Shown: positions 1-8,095 of the stretch, in pieces
Layout of the letters: each line of letters opens with the position of its first letter
How positions within the stretch are numbered: position 1 is the first letter of the stretch
NCBI RefSeq assembly: GCF_013033515.1
Contig: NZ_WQEG01000006.1
Coordinates: 287,862 to 351,861, forward strand
Direction: 5' to 3'
DNA: 64,000 bases
From: Ruegeria sp. HKCCA6707
Lineage (GTDB): Bacteria > Pseudomonadota > Alphaproteobacteria > Rhodobacterales > Rhodobacteraceae
Translations under genes and position numbers: made by a program
The notes under the pieces: model-generated
Seen by the model: only the letters and a program-made list of their open reading frames with translations
Told to the model about the DNA's origin: nothing
Database searches by the model: none

Positions 1-1
1 G

Positions 2-1891
2 GTCGAGAATGATGACGAAAGCCACCTGCGCACGGCCGCCTGGGCCTTTCCGCTGTATTTGCTGTTGATGAGCCTCTTTGTCGTCCCGATCGCGGTGGTC
101 GGGCTTGACCTTTTGCCCGCAGGATCGAACCCCGACCTGTTTGTGCTGACTGTGCCTTTGTCGCAAGGCAATGACGGGCTGGCGATGCTGTCCTTTATCG
201 GTGGCTTTTCATCGGCGACCTCTATGGTGATTGTGACTGCCATGGCTCTGTCGACGATGGTGTCGAACCATGTGGTCATGCCGATCTGGCTGAATACGCA
301 GGAAGGCAGCAGCCCGGTCTCGGGCGATGTGCGCAAGATCGTGTTGATCGCGCGGCGCCTATCCATCGCGGCCATCATGGCGCTTGGGTATTTCTATTAC
401 CGCTTGTCGGGTGGCGGCGCGGCTCTGGCCTCGATCGGCCTGGTGGCCTTTGCCGGTCTGTCGCAAATCCTGCCCGCACTTGTGGGCGCGCTGTTCTGGC
501 GCGGTGCGACGCGGGTGGGGGCCTTGGCCGGTTTGACCGTTGGTTTTGTGCTGTGGATCTATACCTTGCTCCTGCCGGGAATGGAGGGCGGCATCATCCC
601 GGTGTCGATGATCGAAAACGGCCCCTTTGGCTTGGGCTGGCTGCGCCCCCAAGCCTTGTTCGGGATCGAGGGGATCGATCCGATGGTACATGCAGTTGTC
701 TGGTCACTCTCGCTCAACACTATTGCGTTCTGCGTAGGATCGCTGCTGAGCTTTCCCAGCCCGCTGGAGAGGTTGCAGGGGGCACAGTTCGTCAATGTGT
801 TTGACCATTCCGCCTCACCCCATGGGTGGTCGGGGTCGGTGGCGCAAAGCGAAGATCTGATGATCATGACCCAACGCATACTGGGGACCGGAGCCGCACA
901 GGAGTTTTTCCAAGCCGAGGCGGCACGTCAAAAGGGCCGCGAAGGGCGGTTGCCCGAACCAACGCCCGGATTTCTGGAACGGTTGGAGCGAGAGCTGAGC
1001 GGTTCAGTTGGTGCGGCGACCGCACATGCGATGATCGGTCAGATCGTTGGTGGTGCGGCGGTATCGGTCGAAGACCTGCTGGCCGTGGCTGACGAATCGG
1101 CGCAGATGCTGGAATATTCCAATCAGCTTGAAACCAAGTCGGCCGAGCTGAGCCGCACCGCGCGCCAGTTGCGTGATGCCAATGCCAAGCTCACGCAGCT
1201 TTCGATGCAAAAGGATGCGTTTCTCAGCCAGGTCAGCCACGAACTGCGTACACCCATGACATCAATCCGCGCGTTCTCGGAAATCATGCGCGACACGGGC
1301 GGGATGAGCGACGAAGATCAGATGCGCTTTTCCTCAATCATCCATGATGAGGCCCTGCGCCTGACGCGGCTATTGGACGACCTGCTGGATCTGAGTGTTC
1401 TGGAAAGCGGTCAGGTCAGCTTGAACATGTTGGATGGTACTGTTCAGGGCGTGTTGGATCGCGCTGTGGCCACCGCGTTGACAGGCGGAGAGCGCGCGCT
1501 GGCCTTGCGCCGTACACGCTCTGCCGAGCGCATCACGCTCTATACTGATCTGGATCGTTTGGGACAGGTCTTCATCAATCTGATCTCGAACGCCCAAAAA
1601 TATTGCGACGCGGACGAGCCGGAACTGACAATCGCGACCCATGATATTGGCGGTCAGGTAGTGATTGATTTCATCGACAATGGCAGCGGTATCCCACCCG
1701 AGGCGCAAGCAATGGTGTTCGAAAAATTTGCGCGAGTCGGGTCGGACAAGGCCGGAGGCGCCGGGCTGGGCTTGGCCATTTGTCGCGAGATCATGCAGCG
1801 TTTGGGTGGAGATATCTCCTATTTGCCCGAACAGGGCGGGGCAGGGTTCCGCGTCACCCTGCCACTGGCCTTTCGTCAGGCCGCGCAATAG
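2..1891 (+). CDS. Sodium/solute symporter-histidine kinase fusion, 5' partial
   Basis: The reading frame is open from base 2, so the gene begins before the window; 629 residues are visible. The first ~240 residues are hydrophobic and match the C-terminal helices of a sodium/solute symporter (SSS/SLC5) family protein. A linker and coiled coil (about residues 340-405) lead to a HisKA domain with the phosphoacceptor His in SHELRTP (about residue 413). A HATPase domain follows, with N box NLISNAQKY, G1 DNGSGIP and G2 GAGLGLAI. This is the PutP/CbrA-like architecture in which a transporter module is fused to a sensor kinase, expected in the inner membrane. No receiver or response regulator gene is visible downstream. 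The ligand cannot be read from the sequence. Confidence 0.9.
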   Translation, partial: VENDDESHLRTAAWAFPLYLLLMSLFVVPIAVVGLDLLPAGSNPDLFVLTVPLSQGNDGLAMLSFIGGFSSATSMVIVTAMALSTMVSNHVVMPIWLNTQEGSSPVSGDVRKIVLIARRLSIAAIMALGYFYYRLSGGGAALASIGLVAFAGLSQILPALVGALFWRGATRVGALAGLTVGFVLWIYTLLLPGMEGGIIPVSMIENGPFGLGWLRPQALFGIEGIDPMVHAVVWSLSLNTIAFCVGSLLSFPSPLERLQGAQFVNVFDHSASPHGWSGSVAQSEDLMIMTQRILGTGAAQEFFQAEAARQKGREGRLPEPTPGFLERLERELSGSVGAATAHAMIGQIVGGAAVSVEDLLAVADESAQMLEYSNQLETKSAELSRTARQLRDANAKLTQLSMQKDAFLSQVSHELRTPMTSIRAFSEIMRDTGGMSDEDQMRFSSIIHDEALRLTRLLDDLLDLSVLESGQVSLNMLDGTVQGVLDRAVATALTGGERALALRRTRSAERITLYTDLDRLGQVFINLISNAQKYCDADEPELTIATHDIGGQVVIDFIDNGSGIPPEAQAMVFEKFARVGSDKAGGAGLGLAICREIMQRLGGDISYLPEQGGAGFRVTLPLAFRQAAQ

Positions 1892-1967
1892 CGCTTATGT
1901 AAAGGCATTGGTAACGAACCGCAGGTACATAAAAAGCGTATCAGCAACAACTGGGCGGTTCGGTAAT

Positions 1968-2978
1968 ATGACGCAGCAATCCGGCACGGCTTTGACGCGA
2001 AAGCTGTCCGCAAATCAGGGCAGTGCTGATACCTTGCCACGTTCGGTCTCACGCGCGCTGCGGCTCGCCATGGCCCGGGCTGCGGATGAACGGATCGGGT
2101 TGCCGCTGTCCATCATCGCTGTCAAGCAAACGCAATCCCCCTTGGAGGGGCTGCAGAATGTTTTGCAAGACGACTGGCTGTTGTTGCTCTTTTCAACGGC
2201 ACAGGGGCGTGTGGCCGCTGTCTGTGTCGACCTGGCCTCTGTCTCGGCGATTGTTCAGAAACAGACGATAGGGGATGTGATCGCCGATGACCCGCAACCC
2301 CGCCCGTTTACCGATACTGACGCCGCCATGGTTGCGCCTCTGCTTGATGAGGTCTTCAAAAAGGCCCGCACTCTGGTTGAGGATCCTCAGGATATCGACA
2401 GCCTTTCAGGGTTCGAGTTTTCGGGGCGCGTCGGATCTGCCCACGCTGTCACTTTGGCGCTGGTAGACGATCAATTTCGTCTCTTCTCGTTGACCGCCGA
2501 ATTGGGTGGCGGGTTGCGACAGGGAAAAATCTGCATAGTTTTGCCCGATCTCGCGACCGAGACGGTCGAGGCGATGACGCAGGCGCGTGCAGGGGGCGGG
2601 CAACTCGACCAAGCCGCAGGTGTCATGCGAGCAGAGCTGAGCGGGGTGATCTGCCGGATGAACATACCTCTGTCTCACTTGTCGGGTTTGTCTGTGGGGG
2701 AAGTATTGCCATTGCAGGGTGCGCGGGTCGACAAGACCGAGATGCTGACAATCGACCGAAGTCGCGTCGCCCTGGGGCGCCTGGGGCAATGCGGTGGTAT
2801 GCGCGCGGTTCGGATCAACGAGCAGAACGATGGCCCTCTGCTGACCGAAGCTCAACCAGACGCTCTGCTGGATGAGGATCCATCGCTCGAGATTGGTAAT
2901 TCCGATCGGATGCTTGCAGAGATCTCACAGCTCGCCGGGCTGCCAGAGGTCTCGGACGGCACCAACGATAAGCCCTAA
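1968..2978 (+). CDS. FliM/FliN (SpoA-domain) family protein
   Basis: A 336-residue protein. The C-terminal ~80 residues (LSGLSVGEVLPLQG, then VALGRLGQCGGMRAVRI) match the SpoA/FliMN C-terminal domain of the flagellar motor switch. The middle (TDTDAAMVAPLLDEVF and the following segment) resembles the FliM middle domain. I chose ATG at 1968 because the open frame upstream only overlaps the kinase gene and has no coding character. It lies 76 bases after the kinase on the same strand. No other flagellar gene is in the window, so a role in the motor switch is inferred from family membership only. A SpoA-containing protein of another system is possible. Confidence 0.75.
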   Translation: MTQQSGTALTRKLSANQGSADTLPRSVSRALRLAMARAADERIGLPLSIIAVKQTQSPLEGLQNVLQDDWLLLLFSTAQGRVAAVCVDLASVSAIVQKQTIGDVIADDPQPRPFTDTDAAMVAPLLDEVFKKARTLVEDPQDIDSLSGFEFSGRVGSAHAVTLALVDDQFRLFSLTAELGGGLRQGKICIVLPDLATETVEAMTQARAGGGQLDQAAGVMRAELSGVICRMNIPLSHLSGLSVGEVLPLQGARVDKTEMLTIDRSRVALGRLGQCGGMRAVRINEQNDGPLLTEAQPDALLDEDPSLEIGNSDRMLAEISQLAGLPEVSDGTNDKP

Positions 2979-2985
2979 AACAAGC

Positions 2986-3417
2986 TTATCCGTCGCGCTG
3001 GCTCAATTGGTCCAGGGCCGGGCGCAGGTTGTCCAAGGCATAGCCAGCCTTGCCGGTGGCCTCCAAAATCTCATCCGGGCTCAGGTGATCGCATTGCCCC
3101 AAGGCCCACACCACCGAACAGCGCGTGCCTGATGCGCAATAGGCCAAGACCGGACCGCCCTCGCTTTCTGCCATGTCCCTTTGGCGTGCAACGTTTTCAG
3201 GGGTCATGGTCTGGTGGGTCAGTTCGAGCACTTCAAATACCATACCCGCGTCGCGCACCGCCTGACCAATGGCATCCGACTGCATGGCCGGAGGAACTTC
3301 GACATTTGGACGGTTGCAGATCACCTTAACAAAACCTGCCGCGGCAATGGCTGGAACGTCTTCAACCGTGATCTGAGGTGAGACGGCGTAGCGGGGGGTA
3401 ATAGGGCGAATCTCCAT
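2986..3417 (-). CDS. TIGR01244/DUF442-like sulfurtransferase-phosphatase fold protein
   Basis: A 143-residue protein with the Cys-loop fold of the beta-lactamase-hydrolase-like (DUF442, TIGR01244) family. CNRPNVEVPP lies near residue 34 and the active-site loop YCASGTRCS (C-x5-R type) lies near residue 95. Members are rhodanese-like or dual-specificity-phosphatase-like and occur with persulfide dioxygenase-like MBL proteins and YeeE/YedE transporters in sulfide-responsive operons. It is the last gene of a minus-strand operon, 9 bases after the YeeE/YedE half gene. It probably handles protein or low-molecular-weight persulfides in the cytoplasm; the substrate is inferred from context. Confidence 0.8.
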   Translation of the reverse strand: MEIRPITPRYAVSPQITVEDVPAIAAAGFVKVICNRPNVEVPPAMQSDAIGQAVRDAGMVFEVLELTHQTMTPENVARQRDMAESEGGPVLAYCASGTRCSVVWALGQCDHLSPDEILEATGKAGYALDNLRPALDQLSQRDG

Positions 3418-3426
3418 GGCAATTGC

Positions 3427-3858
3427 TTAAGCCGGGTTCGCCACTCTGTCCAGTTTTGCACCCAGCGTCGGCGCGGCGAGCATACCCGCCAGCATTGAAA
3501 CCAGAAAGACCACGCCACCAACGCCACCATAACTGAGCGAGGCCATCGCAGGACCCGGGCACAATCCTACCAGCCCCCATCCCATGCCAAACAGAACCGA
3601 ACCGACGACCAGGCGCCGATCCAATTCGACACGCGGAGGCTCTGGAAAGGTTCCGCCCACCGCAGGTGCACGCCCATGGGTCAGGCGCCAGGCAATGACC
3701 ATGGGCAAGATCGCCCCGCCCATCACAAAGGCAAGCGTCGGATCCCAGTTTCCGAAAATGTCCAGCCAGCCCTGAACCTTGGTCGTGTCCGTCATTCCCG
3801 ACACAAGAAGACCGGTGCCAAACAGCGACCCGGCCAAAAATGCAAGCACTCCACGCAT
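3427..3858 (-). CDS. YeeE/YedE-type (DUF6691) sulfur transport protein, second half
   Basis: A 143-residue membrane protein with about four hydrophobic helices. VSGMTDTTKVQGWLDIFG and GMGWGLVGLCPGPAM are characteristic of the DUF6691/YedE half; the conserved Cys sits in LCPGPA. It corresponds to the C-terminal half of the full-length thiosulfate transporter TsuA/YeeE, which is split into two genes here. ATG at 3858 overlaps the upstream TGA by one base (TGATG), which indicates translational coupling. A longer frame extends upstream inside the preceding gene, but the overlap and family length favour this start. Confidence 0.85.
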   Translation of the reverse strand: MRGVLAFLAGSLFGTGLLVSGMTDTTKVQGWLDIFGNWDPTLAFVMGGAILPMVIAWRLTHGRAPAVGGTFPEPPRVELDRRLVVGSVLFGMGWGLVGLCPGPAMASLSYGGVGGVVFLVSMLAGMLAAPTLGAKLDRVANPA

Positions 3859-4286
3859 CAGATCACCCCCAAGCCGTGCCGAAACAGGGCAACTGTAAGT
3901 GCACCGGCCAAAAGGTAGAACACTGTGGCCACGATTCCGCGCAGGGAAAACCGTGAGATGCCGCAAACCCCGTGGCCCGATGTACAGCCATTTGCGATCC
4001 TTGTGCCTGTACCAACCAGCAGCCCCGCTATGATCACGAGCGTCAGATTGCCTGTTAAATGCGTTTCCGTTTCCGGCGCGATCAGCGGGCGAAGCAGAAG
4101 GGGCATCCCGACAACGCCCGCGACAAAGGCGAGGCGCTCCCATCGTACATCCCGGCTGCTCTTCTCAAGCAAACCAGCCAGTATCCCGCTGGCCCCCATG
4201 ATGCGGCCATTGCCCAACAAAAAGACCGCAGCCCCAAGCCCGATTATGAGCCCGCCAAGCAGCCCCCAAATCCATTCCGTATGCAT
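3858..4286 (-). CDS. YeeE/YedE sulfur transport protein, first half
   Basis: A 142-residue inner-membrane protein with about four helices. The motif NGCTSGHGVCG (about residues 111-121) is the signature of YeeE/YedE proteins, and its cysteines line the thiosulfate path in characterised TsuA. It forms a pair with the next gene, to which it is coupled by a one-base overlap. Together they should import a reduced sulfur species such as thiosulfate. It lies 30 bases downstream of the MBL-fold hydrolase in the same operon. Confidence 0.87.
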   Translation of the reverse strand: MHTEWIWGLLGGLIIGLGAAVFLLGNGRIMGASGILAGLLEKSSRDVRWERLAFVAGVVGMPLLLRPLIAPETETHLTGNLTLVIIAGLLVGTGTRIANGCTSGHGVCGISRFSLRGIVATVFYLLAGALTVALFRHGLGVI

Positions 4287-4316
4287 CGCACTATCCTCTG
4301 GCTGCGTGTCGACCGG

Positions 4317-5180
4317 TTACAGCTTGTTGACCGGAATTTTCATGAATACATCCCCGTTTTCATCCGCCGGAGGCATGTTGCCTGCGCGCATGTTCACCTG
4401 CAGCGAGGGCAGTATCAGACGCGGCATGGACAGCGTGGCGTCTCGGGCATCGCGCATCTCGACAAACTCCTCGATGCTGCGCCCCTGACCGATATGAACG
4501 TTCAGCGCTTTCTGCTCTCCCACTGTGGTTTGCCAGGCATACTCATCACGCCCCGGGGCCTTGTAATCATGGCCGACAAAAACGCGCGTCTCGTCTGGCA
4601 AAGACAGGATTTTCTGGATCGACTTATAAAGCTGTTCTGACGATCCCCCCGGGAAATCGCAGCGTGCCGTGCCGAAATCGGGCATGAACAGTGTGTCGCC
4701 CACAAAGGCTGCATCGCCGATCACATAGGTCATGCAAGCCGGAGTGTGCCCGGGCGTATGTAAGACATCTCCGCGCATTTGTCCGATGTGAAAGCTTTCG
4801 CCCTCGGTAAACAGAGCGTCGAATTGACTGCCATCGCGCTGAAACTCGGTGCCCTCATTGAACACTTTGCCAAACGTGTCCTGCACAACAACAATGTTTT
4901 CGCCGATACCAATCTTTCCGCCCAGCTTTTCCTGAAGATACGGAGCCGCAGACAAATGATCGGCATGGACGTGGCTTTCCAGAATCCAATCGACCTTCAA
5001 GCCGTTTGATTTGACGTAGTCGATGATCTGATCCGCAGACCCCGTGTCAGTCCGACCTGACGCGTGATCGAAATCCAATACGCTGTCAATAATGGCGCAA
5101 GCTGACCCTTCGGGCTCCTGTACAACGTAGGAGACTGTGAAAGTGTGAGGGTCAAAGAAGGCTTTGACGATAGGTGTCAT
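4317..5180 (-). CDS. MBL-fold hydrolase, persulfide dioxygenase/Blh-like
   Basis: A 287-residue metallo-beta-lactamase fold protein. The metal-binding motif HVHADH lies near residue 69, a later ligand is in HTPGHTPACMTYV, and another Asp is in VGDTLF. This spacing is typical of the ETHE1/Blh branch (persulfide dioxygenase-like), which oxidises glutathione persulfide in sulfide detoxification. It is the first gene of the operon and ATG at 5180 fits the domain start. The upstream region holds a perfect palindrome and an FNR-like box. Assignment to persulfide rather than another thioester or lactone rests on its operon partners. Confidence 0.85.
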   Translation of the reverse strand: MTPIVKAFFDPHTFTVSYVVQEPEGSACAIIDSVLDFDHASGRTDTGSADQIIDYVKSNGLKVDWILESHVHADHLSAAPYLQEKLGGKIGIGENIVVVQDTFGKVFNEGTEFQRDGSQFDALFTEGESFHIGQMRGDVLHTPGHTPACMTYVIGDAAFVGDTLFMPDFGTARCDFPGGSSEQLYKSIQKILSLPDETRVFVGHDYKAPGRDEYAWQTTVGEQKALNVHIGQGRSIEEFVEMRDARDATLSMPRLILPSLQVNMRAGNMPPADENGDVFMKIPVNKL

Positions 5181-5207
5181 GCGACTCTCCCGTAGATGAC
5201 TTCACAT

Positions 5208-5227
5208 TGTCATACCGGAATATGACA
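5208..5227. promoter_or_regulatory. Perfect 7-6-7 palindrome upstream of the sulfur operon
   Basis: TGTCATA-N6-TATGACA reads as an exact inverted repeat 28-47 bases upstream of the MBL-hydrolase ATG, where a promoter would sit. Sulfide-response operons of this type are usually controlled by ArsR-family BigR/SqrR repressors that bind AT-rich palindromes, so this is a good operator candidate. No ArsR gene is in the window. Confidence 0.55.
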
Positions 5228-5245
5228 CATTATCCAATTCACGAT

Positions 5246-5259
5246 TTGATGTTCATCAA
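5246..5259. promoter_or_regulatory. FNR/FnrL-type box
   Basis: TTGAT-GTTC-ATCAA is an exact match to the FNR consensus TTGAT-N4-ATCAA. It lies 66-79 bases upstream of the sulfur operon start and 162 bases upstream of the plus-strand gene at 5421. Position and spacing suggest oxygen control of the sulfur operon, alongside the palindrome at 5208. Confidence 0.65.
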
Positions 5260-5420
5260 GGCGCGGTCGTGTTTTTCCGAATAGGATTTCATCAGCGCGC
5301 GCGTTTGTGCGCGTTTTTGAGGCCGGTCGGCAAAAAACCGCACGGGAATGCTCTGCGGATGTGCTGGTATTAAATCCGTTACCTACATCGGACAGAGTGA
5401 CACCTATGGGAGGAAGATCA

Positions 5421-5636
5421 ATGAACGAACATGACCTTTATTCCGAAGCCGAGCAGCTTGAACACAAGCTGGAAGGTGCTTGTCTGGACACCCGATTAGA
5501 GCTGCAACCCAGTGTCAGCCGTGTTCTGGATCGTATGCGCGCGCAAGGAATGCATATCCCATCGCGCCTGCGTCGTCTGGATGCTGCGCTTTGCGAAGAC
5601 GCGGTCGAAGCGCGCTTCGACAATATGCCAGTCTGA
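5421..5636 (+). CDS. Small conserved hypothetical protein
   Basis: A 71-residue acidic protein beginning MNEHDLYSEAEQLEHKL, with no membrane segment or Cys motif. ATG at 5421 is preceded by GGGAGGAAG (5408-5416) at normal spacing, which decides this start over an in-frame ATG 15 bases upstream. The chain is mostly helical by composition. Function unknown. It is divergent from the sulfur operon and shares its regulatory region. Confidence 0.7.
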   Translation: MNEHDLYSEAEQLEHKLEGACLDTRLELQPSVSRVLDRMRAQGMHIPSRLRRLDAALCEDAVEARFDNMPV

Positions 5637-5645
5637 TCTGGTTGG

Positions 5646-5864
5646 TCATCCGAAGGAAATGCCCAGGATGACCAGCATCAAACCAATCACCGATAAGAAC
5701 AGGGACGCCAGGTTCCACGGGAGAACGGCCTGAACCGCGGCTCTCAATTCTTCGTCTGTCAAGCCAGATTTGCGCGCCTTCATGACGCGCAGGATGCAAT
5801 ACATCAGGCCTATCAAACCGGCCAGAGACAGCGCGGCTCCGCCCCAGACTATCAAGTCGAACAT
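5646..5864 (-). CDS. Small two-helix membrane protein
   Basis: A 72-residue protein with two hydrophobic helices. The first is near residues 3-24 (IVWGGAALSLAGLIG) and the second is at the C-terminus (LASLFLSVIGLMLVILG). A basic segment RVMKARKSGLTDEELR lies between them. ATG at 5864 is preceded by an AAAAGG site; an in-frame TTG nine bases upstream is too close to that site. It converges with the preceding gene with a 9-base gap. Function unknown. Confidence 0.7.
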   Translation of the reverse strand: MFDLIVWGGAALSLAGLIGLMYCILRVMKARKSGLTDEELRAAVQAVLPWNLASLFLSVIGLMLVILGISFG

Positions 5865-6025
5865 GGTGTCCAATGCCTTTTCATTTCGGTGAGACCGCGC
5901 TTATCGGATGAACATGAGCCGCACAAGCCCGGGTGTGATTTGCGTGCTTGCACCCTGACCGGTGGCGCGGTATCCGGCCCATTGCCCGATGCATTAAACA
6001 ACCAGCCGATTGGAGACAGACGCAG

Positions 6026-6292
6026 ATGGAAGACATCACCGAAGACCAGGCCGCCGTCAATTACCGCGTAACCGCTGGCGAGCTGCGCCAGTTCATCGAA
6101 CGGTTCGAGCGTCTGGATGCGGAAAAGAAAGACCTTGCCGAGCAGCAAAAGGAAGTCATGGCCGAAGCCAAGGCGCGCGGCTACGACACCAAGGTCATGC
6201 GCAAGGTGATCGCGCTGCGTAAACGCGACAAGGACGATATTGCCGAAGAAGAGGCGGTGCTTGAGATGTACAAGGAAGCACTTGGCATGTGA
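6026..6292 (+). CDS. DUF2312 (UPF0335) family protein
   Basis: An 88-residue helical protein matching DUF2312 over its whole length. The key segments are ELRQFIERFERLDAEKKDL, KEVMAEAKARGYDTK and the basic-acidic stretch RKRDKDDIAEEEAVLEMY. It is an alphaproteobacterial marker family of unknown function, probably a coiled coil. GGAGA at 6012-6016 sets the ATG at 6026; the longer frame upstream has no support. It stands alone between divergent and convergent neighbours. Confidence 0.92.
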   Translation: MEDITEDQAAVNYRVTAGELRQFIERFERLDAEKKDLAEQQKEVMAEAKARGYDTKVMRKVIALRKRDKDDIAEEEAVLEMYKEALGM

Positions 6293-6311
6293 CCATTGCT
6301 GTCTGGGCCCT

Positions 6312-7223
6312 TCAGGGGGTCAGAAAACGAATGCCTGGCATGGTTTGCAACTGTGCCAGATCCTGTTCGTAGAGTTCGGTAAACGCAGCAACAACCTCGT
6401 CATCCCAGCCGGGGTAGTCGATTACCTCTTCGATCGCCTCCGCATGAGCATGCCGTTCGAAAATTTCGGCCAGCGCATCACGCGTTGCAGAAGATTGAAA
6501 AAAATCCTCCTGGGACAGCAGTTCATCAAGTTCGCGAACTCCTGCGTCTGCCAACAATGATGACAGGAATGCGAACTCGTTTGTCAGTGGTGCGTCCTCA
6601 GGTAAGCCTGCGAGCGCTCGGAAAACGTTACCGATTATCAGAGGCGCATGGGTGTCGCTCCAAAGCGTGATCTCAACGTTCGGCGCCAATTCCTGAATAT
6701 CTTCGATCATAGGCAGCCAACTGAGACAGCTGAGATCGGTTGACGACAGAATCTGTTGCCGGTCTTGCTGGGGCAGGGCGGCCAGTACGCCGGCGATCAC
6801 GCTGGCCGGATTACGCAAAGCAATGAACAATTGAATTGGCTGACCATCAAAAACATGGCTTATGAAGCTAAGACGTTCCCCGGCAGAAGGGTAGAACTGC
6901 CCGTCTTCGATGGTCGAGGTAAGCGAGCCGAGAAAACTCCCACCGGTCAAAATGACTCGCCTCGGTTCTTGACCCTCGGGAATCTGAGTTTGAAACAGAG
7001 CTAAGGTTTCTGATGCGACTGGTCGAGCCTTAGGTGCATCAAGTGCGGGCTTGAAAACCGTACGGTATTTTCTGCCACCAAAATACAGGCAGTTGTGTTC
7101 TGCCATGAGGTTGGTGTTTGCCCGTGCCAATTCAAAGAGCCGCCCTTCGTCAGTAAACGCAACGCTGCTAAGGATGGCCACTTCCACGGTCAAGACTTCC
7201 CACATTTTGAGAATACTGTTCAT
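6312..7223 (-). CDS. Hypothetical protein with weak sulfotransferase-like features
   Basis: A 303-residue protein. I see a glycine-rich strand-loop (RRVILTGGSFLGSL) and a strand followed by LRNPASVIAGVL, reminiscent of the 3'-phosphate-binding motif of P-loop sulfotransferases. The rest is not recognised. The C-terminal ~60 residues are acidic and helical. The start is uncertain: ATG at 7223 is preferred, with another ATG at 7205 and a TTG at 7253, none with a clear ribosome site. It could equally be an unrelated lineage-specific protein. Confidence 0.6.
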   Translation of the reverse strand: MNSILKMWEVLTVEVAILSSVAFTDEGRLFELARANTNLMAEHNCLYFGGRKYRTVFKPALDAPKARPVASETLALFQTQIPEGQEPRRVILTGGSFLGSLTSTIEDGQFYPSAGERLSFISHVFDGQPIQLFIALRNPASVIAGVLAALPQQDRQQILSSTDLSCLSWLPMIEDIQELAPNVEITLWSDTHAPLIIGNVFRALAGLPEDAPLTNEFAFLSSLLADAGVRELDELLSQEDFFQSSATRDALAEIFERHAHAEAIEEVIDYPGWDDEVVAAFTELYEQDLAQLQTMPGIRFLTP

Positions 7224-7568
7224 CGGGTTACAGGTAGAAACTGATGCCGTCAAATCGAACGGTGTACCCAGGGATCATGCTGGCATTCACCGATTATCCG
7301 ATGCTTGATGCGCTCCGGCAATCAGGACCCTTGGGGGCTTTGGGCGCTCCAGCCTGCAATTGCTGAGATCTAGCCGAGGCATTCGCCGTGTCATCTGGAC
7401 ATCTGTATTGAACGAGCATTCTTGGCCCTCCGACCAGTTCATCCCCGCCTCCACGATGGGCTACGGATTTGAATAAAACCCCACACATCAATCAATCGAA
7501 ACTATTGTGAAAATGCCTCTTGAGCTTTTCGACTGAATGATGTTAATCGCGTCGAAACACCCAAGGGT
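7224..7568. other. Intergenic stretch before tRNA-Thr
   Basis: A 345-base stretch with no recognisable gene. A 65-codon open frame on the minus strand (7294-7491) has no ribosome site and no family resemblance. It must hold the promoter of the tRNA at its right end; no clear -35/-10 pair stands out. Confidence 0.5.
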
Positions 7569-7644
7569 GCCCCTATAGCTCAGCTGGTAGAGCAACTGAT
7601 TTGTAATCAGTAGGTCCGCGGTTCGAGTCCGTGTGGGGGCACCA
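7569..7644 (+). tRNA. tRNA-Thr (anticodon TGT)
   Basis: A 76-base cloverleaf with encoded CCA. Acceptor GCCCCTA pairs with TGGGGGC (one G-T), the D arm contains AGCTCAGCTGGTAGAGC, the anticodon stem-loop is CTGAT-TTGTAAT-CAG with anticodon TGT, and the T arm contains GGTTCGAGTCC. It sits directly beside a cluster that ends in a decayed gene, so it may mark an old integration boundary. Confidence 0.95.
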
Positions 7645-7782
7645 TAAAAACAATCACTTAGCAGTTTATAAATTCTAAGGTGCGAGCCGGGGGCCGCAGA
7701 GGGGCCGCTGGTAAATAGGGAGCCGTTACTTCGAAATGCCTTTGATTCTGTACGTCCCTGCAGGCAAGCCTTGTAGTCAATC

Positions 7783-8079
7783 TTAACCCTCCCCGTGCAA
7801 AATCTTCCAGCACTCGAACAGTGCTTGGTCGGCCTCTGGTGTGCTATCGCCGCCTTCGACTTCCAGCCACGTCCAATAGTCGTCAGCTTCCACCAACTTG
7901 TTGGTTAAGTCTGAGGCCACAGGCTCGGCGAGAAGCACAGCCAAACCAACTGCTGCTGCCGAAGCCAACTTGTCGCCAATGTCCTGCGCTTGGTGTTCCC
8001 GAGTAGCGCGGACAACCTCGTCTATAACTACGAGCTCCACGCAGGTCCGTGCCGTTGTGTAGTTCTCGTCTGCTTGCAC
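7783..8079 (-). CDS. Unrecognised open frame, possibly a fragment
   Basis: A 98-codon frame ending ADDYWTWLEVEGG...LHGEG, alanine- and acid-rich, with a plausible amphipathic helical composition. It lies immediately downstream of the kdgK remnant in a different frame, and part of its upstream end overlaps that remnant. I do not recognise it. It may be the tail of another gene joined to kdgK by deletion at the island edge next to tRNA-Thr. Confidence 0.3.
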   Translation of the reverse strand: MQADENYTTARTCVELVVIDEVVRATREHQAQDIGDKLASAAAVGLAVLLAEPVASDLTNKLVEADDYWTWLEVEGGDSTPEADQALFECWKILHGEG

Positions 8080-8095
8080 CGAACTGGCCAGAAAG

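Noticed and set aside
7294..7491. 65-codon minus-strand frame before tRNA-Thr
   Set aside because: No ribosome site, no recognisable motif, and composition that looks like chance.
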